Assembly: GCA_964603125.1 (NCBI GenBank)
Contig: CAZRUA010000074.1
Location: forward strand, 1 to 18,043
Origin: CAZRUA01 sp964603125
GTDB lineage: Bacteria; Bacteroidota; Bacteroidia; B-17B0; Aurantibacillaceae
Reading direction: 5' to 3'
Length of the DNA: 18,043 nt
Shown in pieces: positions 1-6,840 of the stretch. The first letter of the stretch is position 1, and every line of letters starts with the position of its first letter. Both the position numbers and the translations under genes were made by a program. The notes under the pieces were generated by a model, which saw only the letters and a program-made list of their open reading frames with translations, had not been told where the DNA came from and did not search any database.

Positions 1-622
1 CAACAAAATTAATTTTGCTATACAAGCCAGTGCAGCTCTAATTGAATTATTAAAGAAACAAAGAGATGCAATCGGTTTAAGCACTTTTTCCGATCAGATA
101 GAACTACATTTAAATGCAAAGGCTAGCCCAATGCATCACAAGCTTTTGTTTGCCGAACTAGAAAAGCTCATGGAAGCTCATAAACCCGAAAACAAAAGAG
201 GTACCTCAGCCGTTGATGCACTAAATCAAATTGCCGAAGTAGTTCACAAACGTTCATTAGTTGTTTTATTTAGCGATATGTTTGATTCAGCTAATAATAA
301 CGAAGCTATTTTTTCGGCTTTACAACATTTAAAACATAAAAAACATGAAGTTGTTTTATTTCATGTAACAGATAAAAAATCAGAATTAGATTTTGACTTC
401 GAGAATCGTCCACATCGCTTTATTGACATGGAAACGGGCGAAGAACTGAAACTAAATCCTAACACTATTAAGGACAGCTATACCAAACAAATAGCTGAAT
501 TTACACAGGACTTAAAACTTAAATGTGGTCAATACAAAATTGATTTTGTTGAGGCCGATATTAATAAGGGCTTTGACCAAGTTTTGTACGCCTATCTAGT
601 AAAACGTCACGCTGTAATCTAA
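1..622 (+). CDS. DUF58 domain protein, C-terminal part (5' end outside window)
   Basis: The open frame runs in from the left edge (first full codon at base 2) and ends at TAA 620-622, giving the last 206 residues. The internal ATG at 131 is not the start, because coding sequence in the same frame continues upstream. The visible part reads as the C-terminal half of a DUF58 protein, a family with a von Willebrand A-like fold: a segment on 'IGLSTFSD', then 'SLVVLFSDMFDS', then the conserved tail with 'HEVVLFHVTD' and 'FIDMETGEEL'. DUF58 genes usually lie with MoxR-type AAA+ ATPase genes in aerotolerance-like (Bat) operons, and the proteins are thought to act in assembling or maintaining envelope or enzyme complexes. 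The MoxR partner would lie to the left, outside the window. The family call is firm; the role is only that of the family. The next gene is about 120 bp downstream with its own promoter. Confidence 0.85.
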   Translation, partial: NKINFAIQASAALIELLKKQRDAIGLSTFSDQIELHLNAKASPMHHKLLFAELEKLMEAHKPENKRGTSAVDALNQIAEVVHKRSLVVLFSDMFDSANNNEAIFSALQHLKHKKHEVVLFHVTDKKSELDFDFENRPHRFIDMETGEELKLNPNTIKDSYTKQIAEFTQDLKLKCGQYKIDFVEADINKGFDQVLYAYLVKRHAVI

Positions 623-666
623 AAGAGCCACCCATTGAATTCCTATTAAATGTTAAATAAATAAAT

Positions 667-742
667 TTTGTTTAACTTTTTAATCAAATTATTAAACAAT
701 TTACTATCTTTGTTTAATATTTTAACAAATAAGTTAAACAAA
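667..742. promoter_or_regulatory. Duplicated palindromic operator upstream of the pterin genes
   Basis: Two copies of the same inverted repeat lie here. Copy A (668-699) and copy B (710-741) each begin with TTGTTTAA, have 16 bases between the arms, and end with TTAAACAA. The copies start exactly 42 bp apart, about four helical turns, and match at 24 of 32 positions. The left arm of copy B overlaps the predicted -7 promoter element (705-712), and its right arm ends just before the start codon at 743. This geometry fits two dimers of a regulator bound on the same face of the DNA, with site B placed to block transcription. Which protein binds is unknown. MerR-type light regulators of the LitR/CarH class control folE-containing gene sets in some other bacteria, so they are one candidate; this is inference only. 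Confidence 0.6.
705..712 (+). promoter_or_regulatory. Bacteroidota -7 promoter element of the pterin operon
   Basis: TATCTTTG fits the phylum's -7 consensus TAnnTTTG. No good TTTG lies at the usual distance upstream, where only a T-rich stretch near 677-681 is found, so the promoter may be weak or need an activator. Transcription would start near 717, leaving a leader of about 25 nt before ATG 743. This argues against the longer open frame beginning at 668. Confidence 0.5.
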
Positions 743-1156
743 ATGACCGAACAAGCGTCCATCTTTAGAGTAGAACATTTTAATTCAGCGCATCGCTTAC
801 ATAACGATAACTTAAGTGCTGAAGAGAATCAAAAGTTGTTTGGCAAGTGTAATAATCCCAATTACCATGGTCATAACTATAAACTCATAGTAAAAATAAC
901 TGGTGATATTGACCCTGTAACAGGATATGTAATTGACACGAAAATACTATCTGATATCATTAAGGAAGAAATACTAGAGCGTTTCGACCATAGAAACTTA
1001 AATATAGATACAGTAGAATTTGCCAATTTAAATCCTACAACAGAAAACATTGCAAAAACAATTTATCAAATCATTAAATCTAAAATTGAATCGAAATACA
1101 CCCTAAAAATTACTTTATATGAAACAGAAAGAAATTATGTTGAATTCCCAGCTTAA
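743..1156 (+). CDS. 6-pyruvoyl-tetrahydropterin synthase (PTPS/QueD family)
   Basis: A 137-residue enzyme of the PTPS family, which converts 7,8-dihydroneopterin triphosphate to 6-pyruvoyl-tetrahydropterin (tetrahydrobiopterin route) or, in QueD members, to 6-carboxy-tetrahydropterin (queuosine route). The zinc ligands are His17, His42 and His44, in 'FNSAHRL' and 'YHGHNY'. The catalytic residues are Cys36 in 'FGKCNNPN' and Asp82-His83 in 'FDHRNLN'; Glu127 in 'YETERN' would bind the pterin. The 'EENQKLFGKCNNPN' stretch and the following 'GDIDPVTG' are much closer to animal PTPS than to E. coli QueD, where that region is shorter, so a biopterin-type activity is favoured. The frame is open back to an ATG at 668, but those extra residues are AT-rich low-complexity sequence overlapping the promoter, so ATG 743 was chosen. 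It overlaps folE, the gene for the preceding pathway step. Automatic annotation would probably call it 6-carboxytetrahydropterin synthase. Confidence 0.9.
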   Translation: MTEQASIFRVEHFNSAHRLHNDNLSAEENQKLFGKCNNPNYHGHNYKLIVKITGDIDPVTGYVIDTKILSDIIKEEILERFDHRNLNIDTVEFANLNPTTENIAKTIYQIIKSKIESKYTLKITLYETERNYVEFPA

Positions 1157-1838
1157 TGGCAGCGGAATTGACTTGAGCGAATTGAGTATTGAAGAAATTG
1201 GTGACGAACATATATCAACAAGTATTGACACGCCTATGCTTGAAAATGCTTTTGAAAAAAGCGATGAAGAGAAAAAAACAATAATTGCCAAACACTTTAG
1301 AGCTATTATGGAAACTATGGGCTTAGATTTAAGTGATGATAGCTTAAAAGGCACACCAGACAGAGTTGCAAAAATGTATATTGAAGAAATTTTCTCTGGC
1401 TTAAATCCTCAAAATAAACCAAAGATTGCCTTGTTTAACAATACCTACAAGTACAATCAAATGCTAGTAGAAAAAAATATTACTTTTTTTAGTAACTGCG
1501 AACATCATTTTGTTCCAATATTTGGAAAAGCCCATTTAGCTTATATTTCATCAGGTAAAGTAATTGGCTTATCAAAATTGAATCGTATTGTAAGTTATTA
1601 TGCAAAACGTCCTCAAGTTCAAGAAAGATTAACTATGCAAATAGCAAATGAGCTTAAAGAAGTTTTAGGCACCGAGGATGTTGCTGTAATTATTGATGCC
1701 AAGCATATGTGTGTATCGTCACGTGGAATTAAGGACATCAATTCGTCTACAGTAAGTTCTTACTATGGTGGAGTATTTGAGCAAGAAAAAAATAAAAGTG
1801 AGTTCTTAAAATACTTATCTCTTTCTACAGAATACTAA
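1137..1838 (+). CDS. folE: GTP cyclohydrolase I
   Basis: FolE hydrolyses GTP to 7,8-dihydroneopterin triphosphate and formate, the first step to folate, tetrahydrobiopterin and related pterins. The zinc and catalytic set is complete: Cys121, His123 and His124 in 'NCEHHFVPI', and His190 and Cys192 in 'KHMCVSSRG'. The motifs 'VIGLSKLNRIV' and 'RPQVQERLT' are nearly identical to those of E. coli FolE. About 60 poorly conserved acidic residues precede the core, as in many members. ATG 1137 gives 233 residues and overlaps the end of the PTPS gene by 20 bp; an ATG at 1119 would add six residues and cannot be excluded. The overlap means the two genes are translated from one mRNA, and FolE makes the substrate of the upstream enzyme. 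A short linker and a long-loop GC-rich hairpin follow the stop. Confidence 0.96.
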   Translation: MLNSQLNGSGIDLSELSIEEIGDEHISTSIDTPMLENAFEKSDEEKKTIIAKHFRAIMETMGLDLSDDSLKGTPDRVAKMYIEEIFSGLNPQNKPKIALFNNTYKYNQMLVEKNITFFSNCEHHFVPIFGKAHLAYISSGKVIGLSKLNRIVSYYAKRPQVQERLTMQIANELKEVLGTEDVAVIIDAKHMCVSSRGIKDINSSTVSSYYGGVFEQEKNKSEFLKYLSLSTEY

Positions 1839-1848
1839 ATAAAAAATT

Positions 1849-1918
1849 TCGGGGAGGTGTTTCTATCATCTGTTGTTTGTGTTACGTTTGTTAATGGATT
1901 GTTTGTTAGCCTCCCCGA
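1849..1918 (+). terminator. Long-loop GC-rich hairpin after folE (possible terminator or RNA element)
   Basis: TCGGGGAGG at 1849-1857 is perfectly complementary to CCTCCCCGA at 1910-1918, with 52 nt between. Nine GC-rich pairs stand out in this AT-rich setting. The loop is rich in T and G and poor in A and C (several TTGTTTG-like runs). The arm is followed by TTTAATCTTAT, a weak T-tract. It begins 11 nt after the folE stop, which suits transcript termination or 3'-end protection. A 52-nt loop is long for a simple terminator, so a structured RNA is an alternative. Confidence 0.4.
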
Positions 1919-2010
1919 TTTAATCTTATACTAAAATCCAACTCTACAATATTACATTTTCACTCTGCGATTGATATGATTTCTTTAAATCAAATATTCA
2001 AAAGAAAAAA

Positions 2011-2028
2011 GACTTATTTCACTAAGTC
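2011..2028 (-). terminator. Small hairpin with T-run on the minus strand
   Basis: GACTTA (2011-2016) and TAAGTC (2023-2028) form a perfect 6-bp stem with a 6-nt loop. Read on the minus strand, the stem is followed by TTTTTT, C, TTTT, the shape of a weak intrinsic terminator. No minus-strand gene lies upstream of it, so it may be chance or the end of an antisense or small RNA arising near 2050-2200. The surrounding gap (1839-2106) holds no other gene that I can see. Confidence 0.2.
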
Positions 2029-2076
2029 AAACTGCTAGTTTACCAAGTAGTGCTATTTATCGAACTATTGAAGTTT

Positions 2077-2084
2077 CATCTTTG
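2077..2084 (+). promoter_or_regulatory. Possible -7 promoter element
   Basis: CATCTTTG departs by one base from TAnnTTTG and lies 22 nt before ATG 2107, about the right distance for a short leader. No clear TTTG is found around -33, so this is a weak call. Confidence 0.3.
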
Positions 2085-2106
2085 TGTTGTAATTAAAACT
2101 ATCAAC

Positions 2107-3756
2107 ATGAAAAAAATAGCCACTTCCCTACTAGTTATTCTACTTGCTTCGCAATTATCAGCTAAAAGCTTTTATGAACAACTTTGCGAATTCAATTTTA
2201 ATTGGAAAAATTACAAAAGCATTGCTCCTGAAGGAGATGCAAGAGTATTTAAGTCCGATAAAGAATATATTCAAGCTCATTTAGGCTGCGTATTACCCAT
2301 TTTAAGAAGTAATCCAACTTTAAACTTAAGCTCCGATGAATTAAAATCAAGAGCCCACCTTATTGACCTATTAGATGAATACAGAGCAAAGGGCAAATTT
2401 CCTATGAATTATTACCGCAACGAAAGAATTCCTGTTTTTATCGACGAACATCAAACACATTGCGCAGTAGGCTATCTAATGCAACAAACTGGTTATGAAA
2501 ATTTAGCACAACGCATAGCTGCTAAAGATAACTATGTTTGGGTAAAGGATATAAAAGATCCTGAAGTAATTGAATGGCAAAAAAACTCTGGATTAACAAT
2601 AGAAGAGTTAAAGTTAATTCAAGGCGCCTATTTTTCTTATATGCCGGATGCATTCACACATCCCAACAGAATTGAAATACCTCAAAAACCAGAAGTAATA
2701 CTAGCCTTCTTCGACAAAAATAAACACAGTAAAAAGCAGTCGGTTTGGCTTATGGGAGAAGGTGAAAATGGCGTTTTAAATGGTAAATGGATACAAAACT
2801 ACTCCGAAACTTTACCTTGGATAGTTGGTTATTATGAAAAAGGAAAAAGAACTGGGCAATGGAAAGAGTATTATCAAGGAACAAATTTACTATGCCGAAC
2901 TGAAAACTGGAGAGACGACAAACTAAACGGGACCCGCAAACGCTTTAGTCGTGATGGAAAAATAATTGAAGAAATATTATTTAAAGATGGAAATGCAATA
3001 ACGAAAACTAATTACGATTTTGATGACTCTCTTACTTATATAAGAAAACCTTTGGATTCGACATTGGTTTATACCGAAATATATACGTTTAACGGTTCAT
3101 TAATAGCTTGTGGTCACGAAAAAGTTTATAATCCTGGTAACTTACTTTGGTTTCAAAACATTGAACTTACGGCTTTAAACACAATGTCTATTTCAGCACG
3201 TTCTGCTCCATCCTATTCAAGCATCCAAAGCTTTAATTATGGTGGTGATTTTCGCCCTATCAGATCATTTACATCTCCTGCCTTAGTTGAATACAAAAAA
3301 GAAGGTGATTGGAAATATTACAAGGAATACAATGTAATTCGCCCAAAATTAAAAACAAATTCAGTACAGGAGATTTTAAGTAGAGATTATCCTCATTACG
3401 CCAATGCATTATTTCTGAATGTAAAAATGTTTGATGATTTGAAAATAAAATCTAGCTACGATTCAATACTAATTTCCTACACTGATGACGTACTACAAGA
3501 CTTTTATGGCTATGGCGAACAAGATTATGCGCATTTAAGAATACATTATTACGCTCCTACAAAACTTAACGAACAAATTTGGGATATGAATTCTAGGTCT
3601 ATATATGATTTTCCAAGGATACAAATTATAGGTCAATACAATAAAAACAAAGAGAAAACAGGAACATGGAAATATTATGACAAAAACCAAACACTATACA
3701 AAACCGAAACCTTTATATTACCGCGTAAAGAAGAGGATGATATAACTGGATACTAA
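2107..3756 (+). CDS. Secreted protein with a 'PVFID..CAVGYL' domain and YwqK/MORN-like repeats
   Basis: This encodes 549 residues from ATG 2107; upstream in-frame codons to 2050 overlap the promoter and would hide the signal peptide. Residues 1-19 are a signal peptide ending 'QLSAKS'. Residues 20-180 carry 'RIPVFID' (107-113), a conserved His-x-x-His-Cys-Ala-Val-Gly-Tyr-Leu stretch (115-124), 'SGLTIEEL' and 'IQGAY'. I recognise this arrangement from uncharacterised secreted proteins of Bacteroidota and Myxococcota; its function is unknown to me. From about 225 to 330, units of the type 'G...GKW...Y.E..L....Y..GK..G.W..YY..G' resemble the YwqK/MORN-like repeat family, and a last copy lies at the C terminus ('KTGTWKYYDKNQTLY'). 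Between them is a region I cannot assign. The product probably acts in the periplasm or at the surface. It is followed after 28 nt by another exported repeat protein, possibly co-transcribed. Confidence 0.75.
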   Translation: MKKIATSLLVILLASQLSAKSFYEQLCEFNFNWKNYKSIAPEGDARVFKSDKEYIQAHLGCVLPILRSNPTLNLSSDELKSRAHLIDLLDEYRAKGKFPMNYYRNERIPVFIDEHQTHCAVGYLMQQTGYENLAQRIAAKDNYVWVKDIKDPEVIEWQKNSGLTIEELKLIQGAYFSYMPDAFTHPNRIEIPQKPEVILAFFDKNKHSKKQSVWLMGEGENGVLNGKWIQNYSETLPWIVGYYEKGKRTGQWKEYYQGTNLLCRTENWRDDKLNGTRKRFSRDGKIIEEILFKDGNAITKTNYDFDDSLTYIRKPLDSTLVYTEIYTFNGSLIACGHEKVYNPGNLLWFQNIELTALNTMSISARSAPSYSSIQSFNYGGDFRPIRSFTSPALVEYKKEGDWKYYKEYNVIRPKLKTNSVQEILSRDYPHYANALFLNVKMFDDLKIKSSYDSILISYTDDVLQDFYGYGEQDYAHLRIHYYAPTKLNEQIWDMNSRSIYDFPRIQIIGQYNKNKEKTGTWKYYDKNQTLYKTETFILPRKEEDDITGY

Positions 3757-3784
3757 ATAAAAAGTTCAACTTTAAATTAAAAAA

Positions 3785-4915
3785 ATGCATAAATCAATTT
3801 TTATTTTTTTATTTCTGGTTCCTTTATTCTCTTTTGGACAGTCTCCTTATTTAGGAGAATCAGAGCCTACAGGAGAACCTGATATTTATTATTACAAATT
3901 TTATAACGACATTCAGATGATCGAGATTGATTATTTATCTGCTTACAATCGAAGGATAAGTTATTTAGAACGAACTCAGCCGCGAGGTTTAACATGGGAA
4001 ATGGTGCTTGGTCCTTCACTCCCAAACGTGTATCTTTTTAGAAATGTAAATGGTGAAATTGTAAAAAAATACGGAAGCTTCTATAATACAAAGCTACTTA
4101 CCGTTCAAAAATCATTAACAATATCTAAGACTCACAATTCATTTGACTTACAACTTGGATCTGTTCTAGGCTTCTCACAAATTTCAACCAGATACTTTCC
4201 CTACTACTTAATTGGAAGTAAGTCAAAAAATGGGTCAGGTAGTTTCGGGCTTATAGATAGCTTAGGAAATGAAGTTTTAACAAAAGAATATGACCTAATA
4301 TGGAAAAATGATAAGACATTCATTACAAGAAAAGGCAATACCAACGAATTAAGAGATATAGATTTAAAAGTAAAGTTCAGTAGTAACGAATTTAGCTTAC
4401 AGCCGTCACAATTCAATATAGGATTTACAGACATTATTAGAGACGGGAAATGTGGCTTAATGGATTCTACAGGGAAAATGACTATACCTTGTGAGTACGA
4501 CATGTTGATTGATAGATTTAATGAGTTTGGTCTTGCCAAGGTGCAAAAAAAGAATAAGGTAGGTTTTGTAAACACTAAAGGTGAAATTGCAATCGAGTGT
4601 AAATATCAAAATGTAGGAGATTTTAGCGATGGATTGCTAAATGCTAGGCTTAACGATAAGTGGGGTTACATTAATGCGAATGGCAAAACGGTTATTCCGC
4701 ATAAATACGAAATTGGAATCTCATTTATTGAGGGTTTAGCGCGAGTTGCGAAAAGAGAAGCTGAACAATATTATTTTGGTTTCATAGACCATAAAGGAAA
4801 TGAAGTAATAGCTCTCACCTATTCAAATGCAACAGATTTTACCAATGGCATTGCTGAAGTTATGAAAAATGGTAAATGGATAAAAATTGATATTAACGGG
4901 ATTGAGAAAAAATAA
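3785..4915 (+). CDS. Secreted WG-repeat protein
   Basis: A 376-residue exported protein. The first 19 residues, ending 'FSFGQ', form a signal peptide. The first half (to about 150) has no family that I recognise. The second half holds WG-type repeats, each shaped like 'G.(W/F)G(F/Y)I(D/N)..G..VI...Y......F..GLA.V': 'GSFGLIDSLGNEVL', 'GKCGLMDSTGKMTI', 'NKVGFVNTKGEIAI', 'DKWGYINANGKTVI' and 'YYFGFIDHKGNEVI', ending with a degenerate 'GKWIKIDINGIE'. WG repeats probably form a beta-propeller-like or solenoid binding surface; no enzymatic function is known. The start at ATG 3785 is set by the signal peptide and follows an A-rich stretch, normal for this phylum. No clear terminator follows; the 244 nt to the next gene, which is convergent, hold nothing that I can support. 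Confidence 0.85.
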   Translation: MHKSIFIFLFLVPLFSFGQSPYLGESEPTGEPDIYYYKFYNDIQMIEIDYLSAYNRRISYLERTQPRGLTWEMVLGPSLPNVYLFRNVNGEIVKKYGSFYNTKLLTVQKSLTISKTHNSFDLQLGSVLGFSQISTRYFPYYLIGSKSKNGSGSFGLIDSLGNEVLTKEYDLIWKNDKTFITRKGNTNELRDIDLKVKFSSNEFSLQPSQFNIGFTDIIRDGKCGLMDSTGKMTIPCEYDMLIDRFNEFGLAKVQKKNKVGFVNTKGEIAIECKYQNVGDFSDGLLNARLNDKWGYINANGKTVIPHKYEIGISFIEGLARVAKREAEQYYFGFIDHKGNEVIALTYSNATDFTNGIAEVMKNGKWIKIDINGIEKK

Positions 4916-5159
4916 AAAAGCGTGACATTTTTGAACTTAACTTTAAGGTAATAAATTACAATCTTACAAAACAGAGAAACTAAAATACGAACCAACAAAT
5001 TATTACTTATCAAAATCAAATACAGATTCGAGTTTATTAAAGTTAAGAATCCTGAAGAACTCGCTTTCAAATTAAATATGAAAATAGCAATATGAAATTT
5101 TACAAAATTCTCCCGTCATAATTTTTCATACTATCTAGCTGCACCAAATCAAATATTGA

Positions 5160-5543
5160 TTATTCCAACTTAACAATATCATCATATGTTTTGTATTCAC
5201 TTCTACTAATTGTATAAACTGGACTTCCTGTAGCATCATTAATTAATCCTAAACTATCATTTTTTGCAATCGGAAAATGAATTTGATATACTCTTCCATC
5301 ACCCAATTTAATCCCAAATGTTTCTACTGAATTTACAATGTTAACAGATTGCTGCACGTATTCAAACTTCCTGATATTTCCTGAACTATCCTTTATCGTA
5401 AAGCTTTTTGCATCAAATACAATTTCATTTTTGGCTCCAGTTAAATCAATAGCTTTCCATTTTCCTCTATACTGAACAGAGCCCTTGCAGGCAATTAAGA
5501 AAATTGCACAAAGGCAACTCATTAAAACAATACTTTTTCTCAT
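5160..5543 (-). CDS. Small lipoprotein, hypothetical
   Basis: This 127-residue protein has a lipoprotein signal: a positively charged start, a hydrophobic core and the lipobox 'LIAC' with Cys19 as the acylated residue. The mature part starts with 'KGSVQYRGKWKAID' and consists of alternating polar and hydrophobic stretches that suggest a small beta-barrel, loosely lipocalin-like. I do not recognise a named family. The sequence 'SVETFGIKLGDGRVYQI' points to beta strands. Lys20 after the Cys says little about sorting in this phylum. The gene starts about 20 nt past the hpf terminator hairpin, so it needs read-through or its own promoter, which I could not find. Confidence 0.7.
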   Translation of the reverse strand: MRKSIVLMSCLCAIFLIACKGSVQYRGKWKAIDLTGAKNEIVFDAKSFTIKDSSGNIRKFEYVQQSVNIVNSVETFGIKLGDGRVYQIHFPIAKNDSLGLINDATGSPVYTISRSEYKTYDDIVKLE

Positions 5544-5564
5544 TAAATCAACTTATTATTCATA

Positions 5565-5605
5565 AAACACCCCAACACAACCGCTTGAGTCATATTGGGG
5601 TGTTT
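5565..5605 (-). terminator. Intrinsic terminator of hpf
   Basis: AAACACCCCAA (5565-5575) pairs perfectly with TTGGGGTGTTT (5595-5605) around a 19-nt loop. On the minus strand the 11-bp stem lies just after the hpf stop and ends in a short run of T, so it probably ends the rpsU-recombinase-hpf transcript. Confidence 0.75.
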
Positions 5606-5623
5606 ACTTTAATTTTTTAAATT

Positions 5624-5923
5624 TTACTTAGCTAAACTTTTTTCTTTATGCTTTTGCAATTGTGTTTTTAAGGCTGCAGCGGCTAAATCAGTTGCTTCTT
5701 CAAAAGTATCACATTGTTTTTTAGCAAACATTTCGTTTCCTTTAATTAATAATTTAATTTCGGTTATTTTATTCTTGTTATCATCTGCCTTATCAATACG
5801 CAGCATTACTTCGGCACTAACTATATTTTCGTAAAACTGAGTTAGTTTATTTACTTTATCTTCAATAAAACTTAGTAATTTTTTGTCTGCATCAAAGTGC
5901 AATGATTGAATGTTAATTGTCAT
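5624..5923 (-). CDS. hpf: Ribosome hibernation-promoting factor (short HPF/RaiA family)
   Basis: A 99-residue protein of the HPF/RaiA family. These proteins bind the decoding region of the 30S subunit under slow growth and silence or pair ribosomes. The sequence follows the family pattern: an N-terminal strand ('MTINIQSLHFDADKKLLSFIEDKV'-type, residues 1-24), the conserved 'KLTQFYENI', a strand 'SAEVMLRID', a strand 'NKITEIKLLIKG' and the C-terminal helix 'DTFEEATDLAAAALKTQLQKHKEK'. The length fits the short form, with no C-terminal dimerisation domain. The gene starts 11 nt after the recombinase stop, so both sit on one mRNA with rpsU as the first gene. It thus joins two ribosome-linked genes, and an 11-bp terminator closes the unit. 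Confidence 0.92.
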   Translation of the reverse strand: MTINIQSLHFDADKKLLSFIEDKVNKLTQFYENIVSAEVMLRIDKADDNKNKITEIKLLIKGNEMFAKKQCDTFEEATDLAAAALKTQLQKHKEKSLAK

Positions 5924-5934
5924 GGCTTTTAGTT

Positions 5935-6840
5935 TTATGCGCGAGGGTGCGCTTGTGAATAAATTGCTTTTAATTTTTCAACGGTATTGTGCGTATAAAC
6001 TTGTGTTGCTGATAAATTTGCGTGTCCCAATAACTCTTTCACAGCATTTATATCACTTCCGTTGTTTAACATATGTGTTGCAAATGTATGGCGCAACACA
6101 TGGGGGCTGCGTTTAGATAATGTACTTACATAACTTAAGTTTTTATGAATGGATGAATAAACATATTTTTCGCTTAATACTTTTCCTTTGCTACTAACTA
6201 ATAATTCCTCTGAAACAAAATTTAGATTCGCTTTTTCAATTTTATAATCCTCTATTAATTTCACCAAATCCTTTGCAATAGGAATAATGCGTTCTTTATT
6301 ACGTTTACCCAAAACTTTTATTGTTCCAGAATAAACATCAATATTCTTTTCCTTTAAATAGATTAATTCGCTGCGTCTAATTCCTGTTTGATAAAGTAAC
6401 TCGAAAATAAGTTTATCTAAAATTCCCTTATAACTATTATCAAACATTGGTTTTCCATTCACCAAAACACCATCGCCCATTTCATTCATGCTATCTTCAT
6501 CCACAAAATTTGGCAGACGCTTCTTTGTTTTAATAACTGGTAGTTTATTTAATGGATTCTCAACGATAAGTTTATTTCGAAGAGCATATTTATAAAACCC
6601 TTTTAGTGAGCTTATTTTACGGGAAATACTTCTATTGGCAAGTTTATTAGCTGATAATTCAGCAATCCAGGAACGGACAAAACTAGATTTAACACCTAAA
6701 ATCGAATCAAATTCGTATTGAGTTTGAACAAAATCAGAAAATTGATTTAAATCATTTTGGTAAGAAAGGCATGTGTGTGCTGAATACTTTTTTTCGAATT
6801 TAAGGTATTCAATAAAGTTATTTATCTCAGCACTTACCAT
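5935..6840 (-). CDS. Tyrosine recombinase, XerC/XerD type
   Basis: A 301-residue site-specific recombinase. The N-terminal core-binding domain (about 1-95) begins with the Xer-like 'FIEYLKFEKKYSAHTCLSYQND'-type start. The catalytic domain carries the full set: Arg155 in 'TGIRRSEL', Lys179 in 'VLGKRNKER', His247 and Arg250 in 'SPHVLRHTFATH', His273 in 'LLGHANLS' and the nucleophile Tyr282 in 'TQVYTH'. Known Xer proteins resolve chromosome dimers at dif. Its place between rpsU and hpf is one I recall as common in Bacteroidota, and it speaks for a housekeeping copy, not a mobile-element integrase. I cannot tell XerC from XerD. The start codon directly follows the nine-T run of the rpsU terminator, so this gene has no ordinary leader and depends on read-through. 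Confidence 0.92.
   Translation of the reverse strand: MVSAEINNFIEYLKFEKKYSAHTCLSYQNDLNQFSDFVQTQYEFDSILGVKSSFVRSWIAELSANKLANRSISRKISSLKGFYKYALRNKLIVENPLNKLPVIKTKKRLPNFVDEDSMNEMGDGVLVNGKPMFDNSYKGILDKLIFELLYQTGIRRSELIYLKEKNIDVYSGTIKVLGKRNKERIIPIAKDLVKLIEDYKIEKANLNFVSEELLVSSKGKVLSEKYVYSSIHKNLSYVSTLSKRSPHVLRHTFATHMLNNGSDINAVKELLGHANLSATQVYTHNTVEKLKAIYSQAHPRA

Noticed and set aside
668..742. N-terminal extension of the PTPS open frame (25 extra residues)
   Set aside because: The stretch is low-complexity AT-rich sequence covering the palindromes and the -7 element; the family homology starts at ATG 743.
1115..1354. Minus-strand open frames lying inside plus-strand genes, such as this one and 4204-4575
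   Set aside because: They overlap well-supported genes, have no family resemblance and follow from the codon bias of the real frame.
1851..1917. tRNA-like outline: a 7-bp GGGGAGG/CCTCCCC acceptor-like stem about 67 nt long
   Set aside because: No T-arm GTTCRA motif, D arm or anticodon stem can be drawn on either strand, so it is treated as a long-loop hairpin.
4955..5096. Open stretch on the plus strand with protein-like codons ending near 5093
   Set aside because: It has no start codon near its beginning and no recognisable similarity; it is probably chance in an AT-rich gap.
5935..6840. Tyrosine recombinase as a sign of a mobile island
   Set aside because: It sits within a conserved translation-related block, has the features of a housekeeping Xer protein, and no attachment-site repeats or cargo genes surround it.
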